A stretch of DNA of 64,000 bases from Brienomyrus brachyistius (lineage: Eukaryota; Chordata; Actinopteri; Osteoglossiformes; Mormyridae), in assembly GCF_023856365.1 (NCBI RefSeq), contig NC_064537.1, forward strand, positions 1,400,001-1,464,000. Direction: 5' to 3'. Below are positions 1-12,607 of this stretch, one piece after another (within the stretch, counting starts at the first letter, position 1; every line of letters starts with the position of its first letter). Under the pieces are notes generated by a model. The model did no database searches, had not been told where the DNA came from, and worked only from the letters and a program-made list of their open reading frames with translations. A program made the position numbers and the translations under genes.

Positions 1-1710
1 GAATGCATGCACGCAGAATCACACATGGCATGTCACACATACATGAAGGGGAGCAGGCATGACACACACGTGGTGCTAACATTGCACGACAGTGAGTGGG
101 ATGGGTTAGGAGAATGAAGGAGGGACAGGAGGGGGAAAGGAGGTGAAGAAGGAAGGAAGAGTGAACATAGTGTGCGTGTCTGTGGCCTTTTAACACTTGG
201 GAGGAAGTCATCCTCCATGGTTTGGGGCGTGAGAGGTGGGAGAGCAGGTTGATGTGCAGGAGAGCAAGGAGGCAAGGGGAGAGGTTATACAAGGGCATGG
301 AGCCAGGTAACGTGCTCCAGAGTGGGAGGGGAACTGGCCGAGTCCACAGCGGAAAAAGGTGGGAAACACGCTGCACAGAGATAAACAGTCCACAAGTATA
401 GCAACTGCAAGCTCCACCCATGAGGGGAGGGGCAGACCATGAGGGGTGTGTCTTAGCATGACATTAAAAATGGGGGAGGAATTACAAGTCTACCTGAAAA
501 AAAAAAGACAGTGACGTACATAACGTTCAGGCAGAAGGCCCCCACGCGCTCCTCCCGTAAAACACCGCGAGAATGTTGGAACGAGACGGATGTTCCCACT
601 CTGCCAATAAAATGTGTTAAGAATGTTAGGCGTTAGCAAAGCAGATTGCGGAAAAAAACAAGAAGGAGAACGAGCATAGGTGAGTGTGTGGGGCGGGGCG
701 GGGTGGGGCAGGGCGGGGGGGAAGGAAGCGAGTTACAACCTGGAAGGCAGCTGTGTTAGTGCGTGACACCCTTTGCGTTAGCTTGGCCACAGGAGCTAAA
801 TGCCCAGAGTAAATGCAGGAGTATGTAGCACACTCACCAGGCCTCGGCTCCGTCCCTCGGCACTCCTCACCTTACCTGCCAGCAGACCTCCTCACTCACC
901 TCCCAGACACATCCTGTCACTTATATACCAGCCTCCCTGCTGCTGTTTCTCATCAGCTGGACCACCAGTGCCCCCCCACACACACACACACCGCTGCTGT
1001 AGCCCTCCGTCTGTCTCCCTACACCTGCGCCCCCCCCATAACTTCACCAGGGGGCCCCCGTCTCTATCCTCGTCCCTGATGTGGGTAACTGTGAAGATAC
1101 CATGATGTGGGGGGAGAGCGTGCCCCCTCCGCAGATGCTCATGTGCACCAGCGGCTAAATGCAATGCAGCACATGCGCTCGCAGTGACTGCGCTCCCTGT
1201 CAGCTTCCTTTCTGTCCGTCTCCCTTGCTCCATTGCGCAAAGCAAAAGTGAAAGTGTAAAAAGATCAAGAACAGGAAATAGGAAGGCAGGGCAGTCAGAA
1301 GTGAAGGGGAGAGGGGAGAACAATATAGGTGGAAATACGGGAGGTGTAAAGGAGGAGTAGAGGAGTGCTAGATGGAGAGACAAGCAAAGAATATAGAATA
1401 ATGTATAAGACAAATGTGACCACTGAGGCACGTGAGAAACAGAATTAGAAGATGTAATGACTACCATTTACAGTAAGATGGATGGAAGAGTAGAAGAAGC
1501 ATCATGGATCTAGTGCTGAAGAGATAATGGAGGACTAGAGGTAAAATAGGGAAAAAGAAGATGTAGGGTGTAGGACGGTGGTGGAGATGAGGATGGAGTA
1601 AGAAATAAATGGATAGGATGGAGAAAGACAAAGGGACAGGAAGACAGAGGCTCGTGTGGAGGACAGAAAGAAAAGAACGACGTAAATGGAGGAGGACAGG
1701 AGCGACTGGT
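1..1710. other. adgrl1 intron 3 (far part), no gene found
   Basis: This stretch lies downstream, in gene sense, of the last visible adgrl1 exon and should be intron. The open frames in it are short, low in complexity and rich in Pro, Ser and Leu, as expected from purine/pyrimidine-biased DNA. I looked for the short KVEQK alternative exon and the olfactomedin exon that follow the lectin domain in latrophilins and did not recognise either. A short CA run is present near 978-990. Confidence 0.6.
690..721 (+). other. G-quadruplex-prone G-run cluster
   Basis: Six consecutive runs of three or more G are separated by one or two bases, in the pattern GGGGC-GGGGC-GGGGT-GGGGCA-GGGC-GGGGGGG. This fits the standard four-run quadruplex pattern with very short loops. 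The G-rich strand is the non-template strand relative to plus; the adgrl1 pre-mRNA (minus sense) would carry the C-rich complement. It also contains GGGGCGGGG Sp1-type boxes. Folding and function are inference. Confidence 0.75.
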
Positions 1711-2125
1711 ATAGTTCTCATAAAGACTGTGACTTAGCCCTGCGCTCTGCATTTAAATGAAGTCTATGACTAAAATGGTAGTTTTGGTAGGTGAGGGAAA
1801 AAGCATCGATCACAGGTGTAATTCTCATAAACACTGTGAGCTAGCCCTGCACTCCGCTTTTAAGTAAAGTCTGTGATTAAAATGGTAGTTTTGGTATGTG
1901 AGGGAAAAAGCATCGATCACAGGTGTAATTCTCATAAACACTGTGAGCTAGCCCTGCACTCAGCATTTCAGTAAAGTCTGTGGTAGTTTTGGTATGTGAG
2001 GAAACAAAGCATCGGTCACAGGTGTAATTCTCATAAACACTGTGAGCTAGCCCTGCACTCAGCATTTCAGTAAAGTCTATGGTAGTTTTGGTATGTGAGA
2101 AAACAAAGCATTGGTCACTGATGCA
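1711..2125. repeat. Minisatellite, about 99-108 bp unit, 4 copies
   Basis: Four head-to-tail units each contain TTCTCATAAA, then GAGCTAGCCCTGCACTC or a close variant, then GGTAGTTTTGGTA and AAAGCATCG. The first two units are about 107 bp and the later ones about 99 bp, through loss of a short segment. The first unit is the most divergent. Confidence 0.9.
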
Positions 2126-5100
2126 AAAGGTGTAAAACACACCTAAGCTGCTACACATCTCACTTCTTATGGATTAGCTCTGGTGAATCTAACCTTGGTG
2201 GGGGCAAACTCACCCTGGGGGCTCCACCTATTGGAGGGCCGCTGATCTCCAGCCCGGCCATCCACACGGGTGGGCTGATGTAGCAGACTGAAATCCTGCC
2301 TGGTCTAATTGAATTCAGCACCTGTTACTGCTTGGTATGCAGCTTGACCAGCAGGGGGCAGAGCTGCACTTGGCATGAACACAGGCTAGCTCCATTTTGA
2401 AACAACAGGTCGATGTGTAGAAGAGCTGATTAGCATTCAGTGTGTTTGGAAAGACAGGAACAAAAAGAGGCAGACAGGGAGGAAAACAAGTGAAGAAGGA
2501 GGGAGAGAAAGGAAGGACAGATGGGGAGAATGAGGAAATGACAGAAATAGAGGAATAGCATGGATTTCATGCTGTAATCTTTGTGTTTACATGGTATGTA
2601 TGTGTACAAAGGTGCTTGGGGGTGTGGGTGGCTTTGTGTTTGCGTTTGTGTGGAAGGAAGGGTGTGGGGGGCAGAGGGCTTTGGTGATCAGCTGGTGCTC
2701 CTCTTTACAACCTGTCCAACAGGTGGTGCCCATTCTCACCTGCAGGTGACAGACCACAGACCACCGTGCTCACTGAAGCGTTTCCGTGCCCTGCCAGCCA
2801 ACATGCCCCCCTCCCCATCAGATTCATCCTGCCCCAGACCAGAGAACAGTGCCTAGGCACCACAGCAGGGCAGCACATCGTGAAATAAATTAAAAAAAAA
2901 AACAGTTCATAACCAATCCACCAATTGCAGACAGTCAATCAGCATCCACAGAGACGAGGGCAAACGTAAAGTCTTAATTGTTAATCAGTGAACAAAGGGT
3001 TTGCCTCTGTCATGAAACAGAGTCAGAGAGAGAGGGAGAGGAAGGAGAGCGAGAGAGCGAGACTAGGGGAGGAGAGAAGGAGGCCTTTTTTGGTGTTGCA
3101 TGGAGAAAACAGGATTGGACAGCATGACGGGGAGGGGCTGCATTCTGTGAGGTGATGTGAGCTGTCACTCACGAGGAAGGCGGGACCAGCGGGAGAGGAA
3201 CTGAAATCCAGGAAATGGAAACAAGGTCAGTCTCTCTATATATATTGCTCTAGGTATATATATAGCTGGGAGGTCAATGGAGATGAGGACTCGCTCGGTG
3301 AGTCGCTAGGGACCGGGGCGGAGCCGGCTCGGCCTGCAATGACAAAGGTCATAACCTCGCGGAAGACACAAGGACAGACGCAGACACAGTCAGGAGACAG
3401 CCTGCAGGTAGGTGGGCTCAGTCCTGGATTTCCTCAAGACCAGTATCCCAAGAGTGCTCTCCACCAATCAGACACCTGGAGACTCCAGGCCCGGAGAGCT
3501 CCGCCTGTCCAATGAGACCCCAGCTTCCCGGGAACTGGGGCTAAGTTCATCCAATCAGTGAGGCTAGCCGTTAAGTCTCTGGGTTTTTTGGGAACCAGGA
3601 CCAGACCTGGTGAATCCGTAGCTCCCCTACAGCAGAGGCCAGACCCTTCCAGCAGGCTGGTAAGGAGAAAGTCACTCAGGGTTAGTTTGACACGGACCTG
3701 AGTGCGGTCAGCGCTAATGGCAGCACTGTGACCACGGTGAGACCCGTCATTGCAGTGGAACCGGGCTTCCTTACCCCAACATGCACGCAGACACACATGC
3801 GCACGCATGACACAGGCCCGCACACGCAAGACTTGAGCATACAGAAATGCACCCATTCACACAGGAACATGGCCAGAGAAGCTCCCGGAAGCACCTTCCG
3901 TACACAAACACACACAGTATCAGTATCAGCAGACAGTATCAGAGATGAAGCAGGCCTGCACACACACCGGAGACAGTAAGCAAACGTGCCCCAAGCAGCA
4001 AAAATGGAGGTCAGGGACAAAACGAGGAGGAAGAGGTGGGGAAAAGAGGATAGCATGAGGTAGGGGTCAGACACCGCTGCTGCCGAAAATGAGGAGATGA
4101 GAGATCAACCATCCAACGAAAAAAGGGCAGGAGGAGCAGGCCAGATGGAAGGCTGGGGGTGAGAGTGGTACGGAGGCACCTGGAAATGGGAGGAGCTAGA
4201 GACAGACTGGTCACATGACTCGAGCTGCTTTTACAGGTGGCGTCTCAAAAGGATTTATTTTGCTCAAAAAAGTACAAGAAACAAAGAATTTGTCCTAAAG
4301 GAAGCAAAGAAAAAAGGGCGAGAGCGAGCGAAAGAAGGAGAGACTGAGAGAGAGACAAACAGATAGAAAACGATGGAGAGCAGAAAGAGTCACTGGGATC
4401 TGGAAGGATCGAATGTGGCTGACAGAAGATCAAACCAAAGATGAATCCATTACGACAGAGTCGGGCATCAGAGAGCTGAAAGAGCAGGGGGCGGGCTGTG
4501 GGTCTGAGTGCAGAGACCCACACATACACGCACACACACACACTCACACACTCACACACACACTCATACATGTGCCACACTCACTCGCGAGCACATCTTC
4601 GCTCTCCTGCAGCATTTCCACACACATACATCAGCATGCACCATCACGGCCACACACAACAGGGAAAGAAAAGCAGGTGTGTTTCTGAGTGTGTATGTGT
4701 ACGCATGTATGCGTGCATATATAAGAGCATTGAGATTGCGAAGAAGAATGCATGAATTGGATTAGAGTAAACAACAGTAACCGCTTTAAGTTATGCAAAG
4801 ATGGAATCTGAGCTCTTTGGATCGTAACCACTGAGTCACAAGTGACATTTTTGTTTTGTGAGTTGCTGTGTGGTTGTATGCATATCAGGCTGTCATCAGA
4901 AGCAAGTAAATGGGGAGAAATCGGGAAGATTCTAGAGCTGTGGTTATAAGGTATAAAGAGGGAAGGGGCCGAAAAAAGAGAGAAAGACTGAGACAGCAAA
5001 GGGAGACAGGTAATCAACATCAAACATGACCACGACACAAAGGATCTGGGCTAGGAGAGGGAGGGTGGGGCAGGAAGGGGAGTGGCCAGAGGAATGAGGG

Positions 5101-5682
5101 AGACAGGGGCAGAGCTAGGGACAGGAAGGGGAGGAGCCAAGGAAAACGGGGGTGGAAGAGGAGGGAGGAGCAAAGGACGTGTGTTATGTTCATTGTGGTC
5201 TTTACCTTTTTGGTCCACTTCTATTCAAGCATCGGAAAAAAGAGAAAGAAAGAACAAGAAATAGAACGAGACAGAGAGAGAGAGAGAGAGAGAATGAAAG
5301 AAAAAAGGTGTAGGAAAAAAAAGAGAAAATTGAGATTAAATAAAAGGTTGTCCTTTCTAGTTCTTTCGTTTTTAACTTCATGTTTCTGTCAAGTTAATGG
5401 TTTGATCAGGGGGTTGTTTACAATCGACAATCTTTAGAAGAAGGATGGCACAAAATGAAGGGCGTGAAAGGGACATGGAATCAACAGCCCTCATTTTCAT
5501 TTTCAATAAGACAGAATAACCCCCCCAAGGGCCCCAGCAGCACGCATTCACAGACACCCCCCCAAGCAGCTCAGCTGAAATCAGCCCTCCGTCTTCATCT
5601 GTCATTCGCCCCTCATACTGCTATCCAGAGAAAGAACAACAAGTCAGTCACATAAGTGGCTGTGCAGGGCTGGGCACAGCGA
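2126..5682. other. Intronic sequence with simple repeats, no gene found
   Basis: The stretch contains a CTCF-like site (annotated separately), an AT run at 3233-3262 (alternating TATA), CA-rich DNA at 3775-3975 and 4505-4570, and a GA run at 5273-5292. Its purine bias gives many frames without stops, but no recognisable protein or splice-bounded exon was found on either strand. Confidence 0.6.
2346..2364 (+). promoter_or_regulatory. CTCF-like motif
   Basis: GACCAGCAGGGGGCAGAGC matches the vertebrate CTCF core (CCAGCAGGGGGCR) at essentially every informative base. It lies in non-repetitive intronic DNA. Occupancy cannot be judged from sequence. Similar motifs are also spread by mobile elements, so the function is unproven. 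Confidence 0.5.
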
Positions 5683-5707
5683 CGCAAGGAGAGAGAGAGA
5701 GAGAGAG

Positions 5708-5745
<38 letters not shown>

Positions 5746-5756
5746 AGAGAGAGAAT

Positions 5757-5805
<49 letters not shown>
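5683..5805. repeat. (GA)n microsatellite
   Basis: About 120 bp of near-perfect GA repeat with AATA and AATGA interruptions. In adgrl1 sense it is a CT tract. Confidence 0.95.
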
Positions 5806-6225
5806 CAGCAGGAACCTGAGAGGGATCCAACCAGGAGATCCAGAAAGAAGCGACAGAAGGAGGGAGATTCATATGGGCAGATGGAAAGATTGAGGTGAAA
5901 GATGGGAGGGGAGAACAGCCCAGAGGCAGAGCTGAAGGAGATAGATGGAGTTTCACGCGCCTGCTCACGGCAAACAGCGAGGGAGCCGCCTGGATAGGCT
6001 CCGAGTCGGAATGCTGCTCCCGTCGGCTGCTTGTCATATGGGAAAGTCAGAGTCTTTCCATCTCTCTCCCAGAAAAAAGAAAAGCAGCACGCCTACGCCT
6101 CATCCCCCCTTGTCCCATCGCCTTCCCTTACTCTCATTTCTCTAATTGAGTCAAGTCACCAGAGGAGCTGATTGTGTGCAGCATCTGCATTTTAGACAGC
6201 AACCACACATTGGAAACTGCTAAGG

Positions 6226-6800
6226 GCCATTTCTGTAGTGCCCGTCTAAAGTGTTACTGCTGTGCCTCGTTGATGAGGCTGCTAAACTCTTACTGCTCTG
6301 TCTCGTCAATGAGGTTGCTGCCCTAGCATGCTGCTAAAGTCTTACTGCTATGTCTCTTCCATGAGGTTGCTGCCCTAGCATGCTGCTAAAGTCTTACTGC
6401 TATGTCTCTTCCATGAGGTTGCTGCCCTAGCATGCTGCTAAAGTCTTACTGCTATGTCTCTTCCATGAGGTTGCTGCCCTAGCATGCTGCTAAAGTCTTA
6501 CTGCTATGTCTCGTCCATGAGGTTGCTGCCCTAGCATGCTGCTAAAGTCTTACTGCTATGTCTCTTCCATGAGGTTGCTGCTCTAGCATGCTGCTAAAGT
6601 CTTGTTGCTGTAACTTGTTGGTGAGGTTGCTGCCCTAGCATGATGCTAAAGTTTTACTACTATGCCTCGTTGGTGAGGTGGCTGCCCTCACATGATGCTA
6701 AAATCTTGTTGCTGTGCCTCGATGATGAGGCAGCTGCCCTAACATGCTGCTAAAGTCAAGCTGCTATCCCTTATTGATAACTAGCATGTTGCTAATTTTT
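6226..6800. repeat. Minisatellite, 52 bp unit, about 10 copies
   Basis: The unit contains TGCTAAAGTCTTACTGCTAT, then TCTCTTCCATGAGGTTGCTG and CCCTAGCATGC. The central copies (about 6330-6600) are almost identical at a period of 52. Copies become degenerate toward both ends, which suggests the array grows by exchange in the middle. Confidence 0.93.
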
Positions 6801-9400
6801 TGCCCTGTTATGTTAGGCAAAGAACATGATGCAGCATATTGCTTCATTTAGCTACTGTAGCACAGTGATGAAGTGGCTGCTGTGTCATGTTGCTAGATAA
6901 GTTAATATTGCTGCTGTGACCTGTGGTCATGGCACTCTGGTGGGACACGGTCTGCATGGCCAGTGGGCCACAATGACAGCCCTGGAACTGGTATACAAAA
7001 TGTCAACTTCCAAGCCTAATGACAACCTCAAACTTTAGGGTGGATCCCTGAGGTAACCATAAGGGGAGGATGAGGATGTCAGAATCAAAACTTCTTTTTA
7101 ATGAGCAGCTAATTGACTCCTGGTGAGGGGAACCTCCTGCCTAAATATTAATTAATCAAGGGCTGAGGTGAAGCAAGTTTGATGCAGCCCACAGGTCCGG
7201 AGGGCTGAGTTACACCCCAGGCTTTAACCCTCCCTAGTGATCTCTGATCCTGTTATAGATCACGCAGTGCTGCAGGACTGTGAGAAAGCATCCTTCACGC
7301 CTGTATGACTCCTACTTCTGACGGAGACACATTTCTATCCTCAGCAGAAGGAGCACGGGAGGATAACAGCGACAAAAGAGAGGAATGTGGTGAGAGAAAA
7401 GGCGCATAAGAGCAGACGGCAGTCAAAGGAGAGGAGCTGTGACAAAGGAAGAATCATAGATAGAGAAGGAATAAAGATGTGAAGATATGGGATAGAAAGA
7501 CAGGAGGTAAGACTAAGTCAAGGAAATCCATCTTGTCCATCTTCGGTCCTGCTATGGAAGAGAAAAAACACACACCCTGAGCTCACAGAAAGTGATGTCA
7601 TTAGTTCACAGAAAATCAGGCTTGACCCTCTCTCCACTGACAGTTCACAGAGCCATCCAGATGACATGGTGTTTTTATTATTTAAAAAAAAAAAAACAAA
7701 AAAAAAAACAAAAAAAAACTTTGCTATAGTCCCAGCTCTGCTTGTTGGGATGCATTTTCCCATGGGTGGGGTGTAGGGAGAATGGGCACTGACTGTGAGA
7801 GGATGAGGGCTTTCAGTGAAGTTACGGAGGAAAGGAGAAGTCTGCAGCATGGCCCTTGAGTCGCCATACATTCACACATTGTTCTTTTGCCACGCAGACA
7901 CAGATTACAGATCACGGTGGCATGGCGCCCCCCTCCCTCCCATCCCCGTCACGCCTACGGCTCAGCCAGTGAATAAAATAACAGCTTGCATCACCGTGCA
8001 GCATGCGGGTAAGATAACAACGATGGCAAGAAAGCCCGGAAGCCCTGGGAGCGAGAATTAGGCCTGTGTTTTCGGCAGAACCAGGAGCAGCTGCGTTACC
8101 GTACTGCCTCTGATCTGCAAATTCCCCTACGCGCGACCCCCCCCCCGCCCCGCTATCCCATGGCCTTTACCTGCTGCCATGCCAGCATTTCCATTCCTGA
8201 AAAAGAAACAGACCACATCTGGTAGTCAAGGGTGTCGGCCAATCAGCAACAAGGGGCGTGGCCCGACCAAACAGTCTGTCCCCGTCAAAGTAATTATTTC
8301 ACTTAGTGTTGGTGCCTGAACTCGGGGCGACGCTCCGATGCCAGTCAGCCTTTTCCTAGGAAATGCCACAGCACATACTGCCAGTAGGGAAGGAGACCAT
8401 ATGTGGAGTTTTAGGTAATTCTGGCACGGCGCTTTACACTCCACCACTCATGAGACATTTGCAACTTTTATCCACAGAATATTTGAGAGCTGAAGAGTTG
8501 GGCCCCTCCCATCCTAAGACTGGGTTTTTTAACAGGGCTTATAACTCAAAATTCTGAACCTGAAATCTCTTGCACATTTCTGCCTATCCACATCCAAGCC
8601 AAACTTGCACAATCTTTCCCCACGGATCAGGTGGTTCACTGTATTTCCTTTGCCTGTCTTAATGTCCATGTTTTCATATGTCATGATTATGTTTTCAAGA
8701 TTCCATACTTATATTCTATTTATTACTTTTTCATTTGTCTCAATTCATGGCCCATGTATCATATTGCTAGTATTTGACTTTTGTAGGATGGACTAAGGTG
8801 TTGGTTCAGGCTGTAGTTCACTGTCAAGACCCAGTGCATGTGCACACTCACCTGCAGGTGGCACCTCACGCTTCTCAATACCTGGACAGATAGTCATTAT
8901 GCTGTGGAATTAGCCTTGCACCTTGTTCCTACCAGTGAAACGTACATCTAGATCACCAGACTGGACCCGTGTCTCGCTCTGTACAGATAGCCTGACATCT
9001 GCATTATCCGGATGGCGTTGTGTCATTGTAGATTAGAATGGGCTGGTCCATCCGTGTGCGGTGCTCAAAGAACCGAAGGCTTCACGGCATGTTGCCGAGC
9101 AACCTTTTTCCGAAATGGCACCTGCGCCCACATGTCCCTGAGAGAGACGTGGGCAGCGAGTGAGCGAGTGAGCAGGCACGCCGACATGGGTCTCCGTTAA
9201 CACTTCACACCAAGCTGTTGTTTGGAGCAGGACGTGTGACAAGATGATGATTTAATTAAGCGTGACAAACCTCACGGGGTGTTGAGTGACGCCCGATTCG
9301 CCATAATTAGCTGCCGCCACCGACGACTCAGTTCCAGCACCAGTCTGCAAAGGGGAAGGGCGGAGCTAAGAAAGGCCTCTAATGTGCTCCCCAGCTCCTG
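6801..9400. other. Intronic sequence, no gene found
   Basis: Mostly non-repetitive DNA. It contains a poly-A/ACAAAA tract at 7682-7721 and a C run at 8140-8150. Open frames are below 120 codons, lack protein-like composition and are not flanked by convincing splice sites in adgrl1 sense. Confidence 0.6.
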
Positions 9401-9445
9401 TCATTTAGCTGACACTCTTATCTAAAGTGACACTGAAGCGTACAC
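9401..9445 (+). mobile_element. Fish LINE/SINE 3'-tail fragment
   Basis: TCATTTAGCTGACACTCTTA followed by TCTAAAGTGAC resembles the widespread fish repeat tail usually written CATTTAGCNGACGCTTTTATCCAAAGCGACTTACA. Only the terminal piece is present. Family assignment is from memory of that consensus. Confidence 0.6.
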
Positions 9446-9499
9446 CCCTTACTCCTTTGCTGAGGTCCTTACCCACTGCAACATCTACTTCCTGTTTTC

Positions 9500-10570
9500 C
9501 AAGTGCCTAAAATATTACTGATATGAGAAGATACCATAGCTTGTCGGTGCCTTAAATGTTTCTGATGTGAGGGGAGCTCGCAGCCTTTCTGTGCTTTAAA
9601 TGTTACTGATGTGAAGAGAGACCTCAGCCTCTCAGTAGGCGTTACGCAGTACATTTCAGGAAAGACTTCAGTCTGCCAGTAGGCCTTACACAGTGAATAT
9701 GAGGAGAGACCTCAGTCTGCCAGTAGGCCTTACACAGTGAATATGAGGACTGACCGCAGACTATCAGTGCCTTAAATGTTACTGATGTGAGAAAATATCA
9801 AAGCCTGTCAGTAGGATTTACACATTAAATATGAGGACAGACCAAATCCTGTCAGTAGGCCTTACACTGTAAATCTAAGGACAGACTGAAACCTGTCAGT
9901 AGGCCTTACACTGTAAATCTAAGGACAGACCGAAACCTGTCAGTAGGCCTTACACTGTAAATATAAGGACAGACCGAAGCCTGTCAGTGGGCCTTACACT
10001 GTAAATATAAGGACAGACCGAAGCCTGTCAGTAGGCCTTACACTATAAATATAAGGACAGACCGAAGCCTGTCAGTAGGCCTTACACTATAAATATAAGA
10101 ACAGACCGAAGCCTGTCAGTAGGCCTGACACTGAAAATATAAGGACAGAGCGAAGCCTGTCAGTAGGCCTTACACTGTAAATATAAGTACAGACTGAAGC
10201 CTGTCAGTGGGCCTGGCACTGAAAATATAAGGACAGACCGAAGCCTGTCAGTGGGCCTTACACTGTAAATATAAGGACAGACCGAAGCCTGTCAGTGGGC
10301 CTTACACTGTAAATATAAGGACAGACCGAAGCCTGTCAGTGGGCCTTACACTGTAAATATAAGGACAGACCGAAGCCTGTCAGTAGGCCTTACACTATAA
10401 ATATAAGATCAGACCGAAGCCTGTCAGTAGGCCTTACACTGTAAATATAAGGACAGACCGAAGCCTGTCAGTGGGCCTTACACTGTAAATATAAGGACAG
10501 ACCGAAGCCTGTCAGTGGGCCTTACACTGTAAATATAAGGACAGACCGAAGCCTGTCAGTAGGTCTCATG
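9500..10570. repeat. Minisatellite, 44 bp unit, about 21 copies
   Basis: The unit contains GTAGGCCTTACACTGTAAAT, then ATAAGGACAGACCGAAGCCT and GTCA. The period is exactly 44 in the homogeneous part (about 9850-10560). The left part (9500-9850) is a degenerate version with TTAAATGTTACTGATGTGAG segments. AGTAGG and AGTGGG variants alternate irregularly, giving a variant map. Confidence 0.95.
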
Positions 10571-10824
10571 CTGTCCAAAACTTTCAAGAGGAATCAGAGA
10601 CCCTAGATTATACTGCTGGCCACTACCTGATTGGCTCTGTGAAGCAGGTGGCCAGACAGGAGTACAAATTAATTAAATTCAGCTTATTAAAGCAGGTTGT
10701 TACTGCCTAGCATGGGAAACCAAGTTCTGAGTGGTAAAGGCTATTGTTATCTGTTTATAACCATCACCATAGAAACCGAGCTGCCCTAAAACCTGCAAAA
10801 AAGAGACAAATGGAAGAGACAAAG

Positions 10825-10883
<59 letters not shown>

Positions 10884-12001
10884 CAGAGGAAGAGACATTT
10901 CAAGGTCAACTGAGAAACGGAGTGAGAGAAGCAGGAGGGAATGAAAAGAATAGAGGAGAGATGAAGGAGGCAGGGAAGACAAGAAAGAACAAGAGAGTCA
11001 CAAGGTTAGAGGTGGAGACTGATACTGGAGGTCCTCTTCTGCTTAACTTCCTGGAACCTTCTAGAGGGAAAAAAAGTGAAGAATTCACACTGCTTTTCCA
11101 CTGGCCCAGTGCAAATGCAATCCTTCCACAACTGACCTTCTCTCATCACCACCAAAAGCAATAAAGCCCCCCCCACCCCTCAGATTCAAAGTCCCTGGGG
11201 AGGCAAGGACAGCAGCACAGTGAGGGGTGGGAGTAACCGGAGAGTTACGTCACATGAAAGGGAGGGCGCACAGCCTGATGGGAGATTTTCACACAAGTGC
11301 AGCTGGTCCCATGTGCCTGTCTGTGTGCAGGTTAACAGCCCTGCCAGTAGTTTGCTCGTGGGTGTGTTTTCATGCATAGTTGTGGAAACGTATTGAAATG
11401 TGATGATAGTAAACAGAGAGCATTAGACAGGCCTGTCCCCCTAGCTTAGAGCAGAGCTCTGTCCCGCAGACAAAGCCACATGCCCAAATCTGTGAGAAAA
11501 TGTGCACCGAGGATCTCTCTTACATAAAATACACAACCGATGCTCCCTGAAAAAGTAAAAAACTTCCAGGTTGGACTAGGCCTGATAGAATTGTGAGTGT
11601 GCTGTTACCCTCTGCAACATGCCTAGCCAGACTGATGCTGGTGTTTCTATGGAGATCTGCCTTTTGGATCTGGGTGAGGAGGCACAGCCCCATCATTCAT
11701 GCCATTGAGGTGATAGACAGCATGAGCACGGGCTGATTGGCGTGTTCCCCATGATGCTCATCTCTGCCCGCGTGTGTGTCTTTGCTTCTCCTCCTCAATC
11801 ACCTCTGAAACTGACCTTGTGAAGTCCTTGTGGAGATGTCTCCAAGAGATAACCGCCATTTTTAAAAGCTAAACCCATCCTGGAAAGAAACTAAAGGTGC
11901 CAAATCATGCAGGGGAGTCTCCTTTCTCAACAGGTTCCACTGATACTCGTAACTTTCATTTATCCTGAAGACAGCAAAAATTCCCTGCAAAAGCGAGCAA
12001 A

Positions 12002-12043
<42 letters not shown>

Positions 12044-12471
12044 TCCGCTCTTTGTTAGTATTTGCTTTGGACTCCTGCTGTGATGGATGCACCAAAGGTG
12101 TTTCACTTCAGCCTGTGTGTGAAAATCCCCCTCAGCCACCAAGCTCTGCACTGTTAATGGAGAAAAAAAGGGGTTTAGAGGTGTGTGTGCGTGTGTGTGT
12201 GTGTGTGTGCACGTGTGCCAGAGAGCGGGAGAGAGAGCGTCTGTGTGAGTGCGAGAGAGTGTGCTTGTGTGCTTCTGTGCATGAGTGTGAGAGGGAGAGA
12301 AAGAGAAAGAGAGAGAGAGAGAGAGAGACAGAGAGAGAGTGGATGCCAGTGGGTCTGGACAGAGCTGACACTTGAAGGGTGAGGGGTCTGGGGTGGCAGG
12401 AGAAAAGGGTGGGGACTGAGAAGGTGGGGTAAGGTTACCAGGGGCTGGAGAGATGATCTGCCAGTACTCAC
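10571..12471. other. Intron 3 proximal part, no gene found
   Basis: This lies just downstream, in gene sense, of the third exon. It contains (GA)n at 10828-10880, (GT)n at 12003-12041 and 12181-12210, and a GA tract at 12297-12340. No further adgrl1 exon was recognised. Confidence 0.6.
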
Positions 12472-12581
12472 TGTAAGGAACACACTCGTACTGGATCTCC
12501 AAATACTTGTAGGTCCCTGGACAGGGGTCAGGGAAGACATCAGACCCTGCAACCACCACACACTGGGTACGGTTGTTGCAC
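12472..12581 (-). CDS. adgrl1: Latrophilin 1 (adhesion GPCR) exon, end of SUEL lectin domain
   Basis: This internal exon of 110 nt encodes residues 96-131: [25 protein letters not shown], then [11 protein letters not shown]. It completes the SUEL/rhamnose-binding-type lectin domain of latrophilin, the extracellular part known to bind teneurins at synapses. It carries the last four lectin cysteines (C96, C102, C115, C128), the hallmark DPC-x-GT-x-KYL motif and an N-glycosylation sequon at N98 (NRT). The acceptor is a clean CT-rich tract ending CCCTCAG; its first base G completes Arg95 (AG|G). The donor is A|GTGAGT, leaving phase 1. That is the phase used in mammalian ADGRL genes to join either the small KVEQK exon (A|AA, Lys) or directly the olfactomedin exon (A|TT, Ile). 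The next exon is not in the window. A minisatellite begins only 26-27 bp upstream of its acceptor. The paralogue call favours ADGRL1 (VVVAGSD) over ADGRL2 and ADGRL3. Confidence 0.95.
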
Positions 12582-12607
12582 CTGAGGGAGAGAGAGAAAA
12601 CTGCTTT

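Noticed and set aside
6226..6800. CRISPR-like regular repeat spacing in several arrays
   Set aside because: The units abut directly with no unique spacers, and the genome is vertebrate; these are minisatellites.
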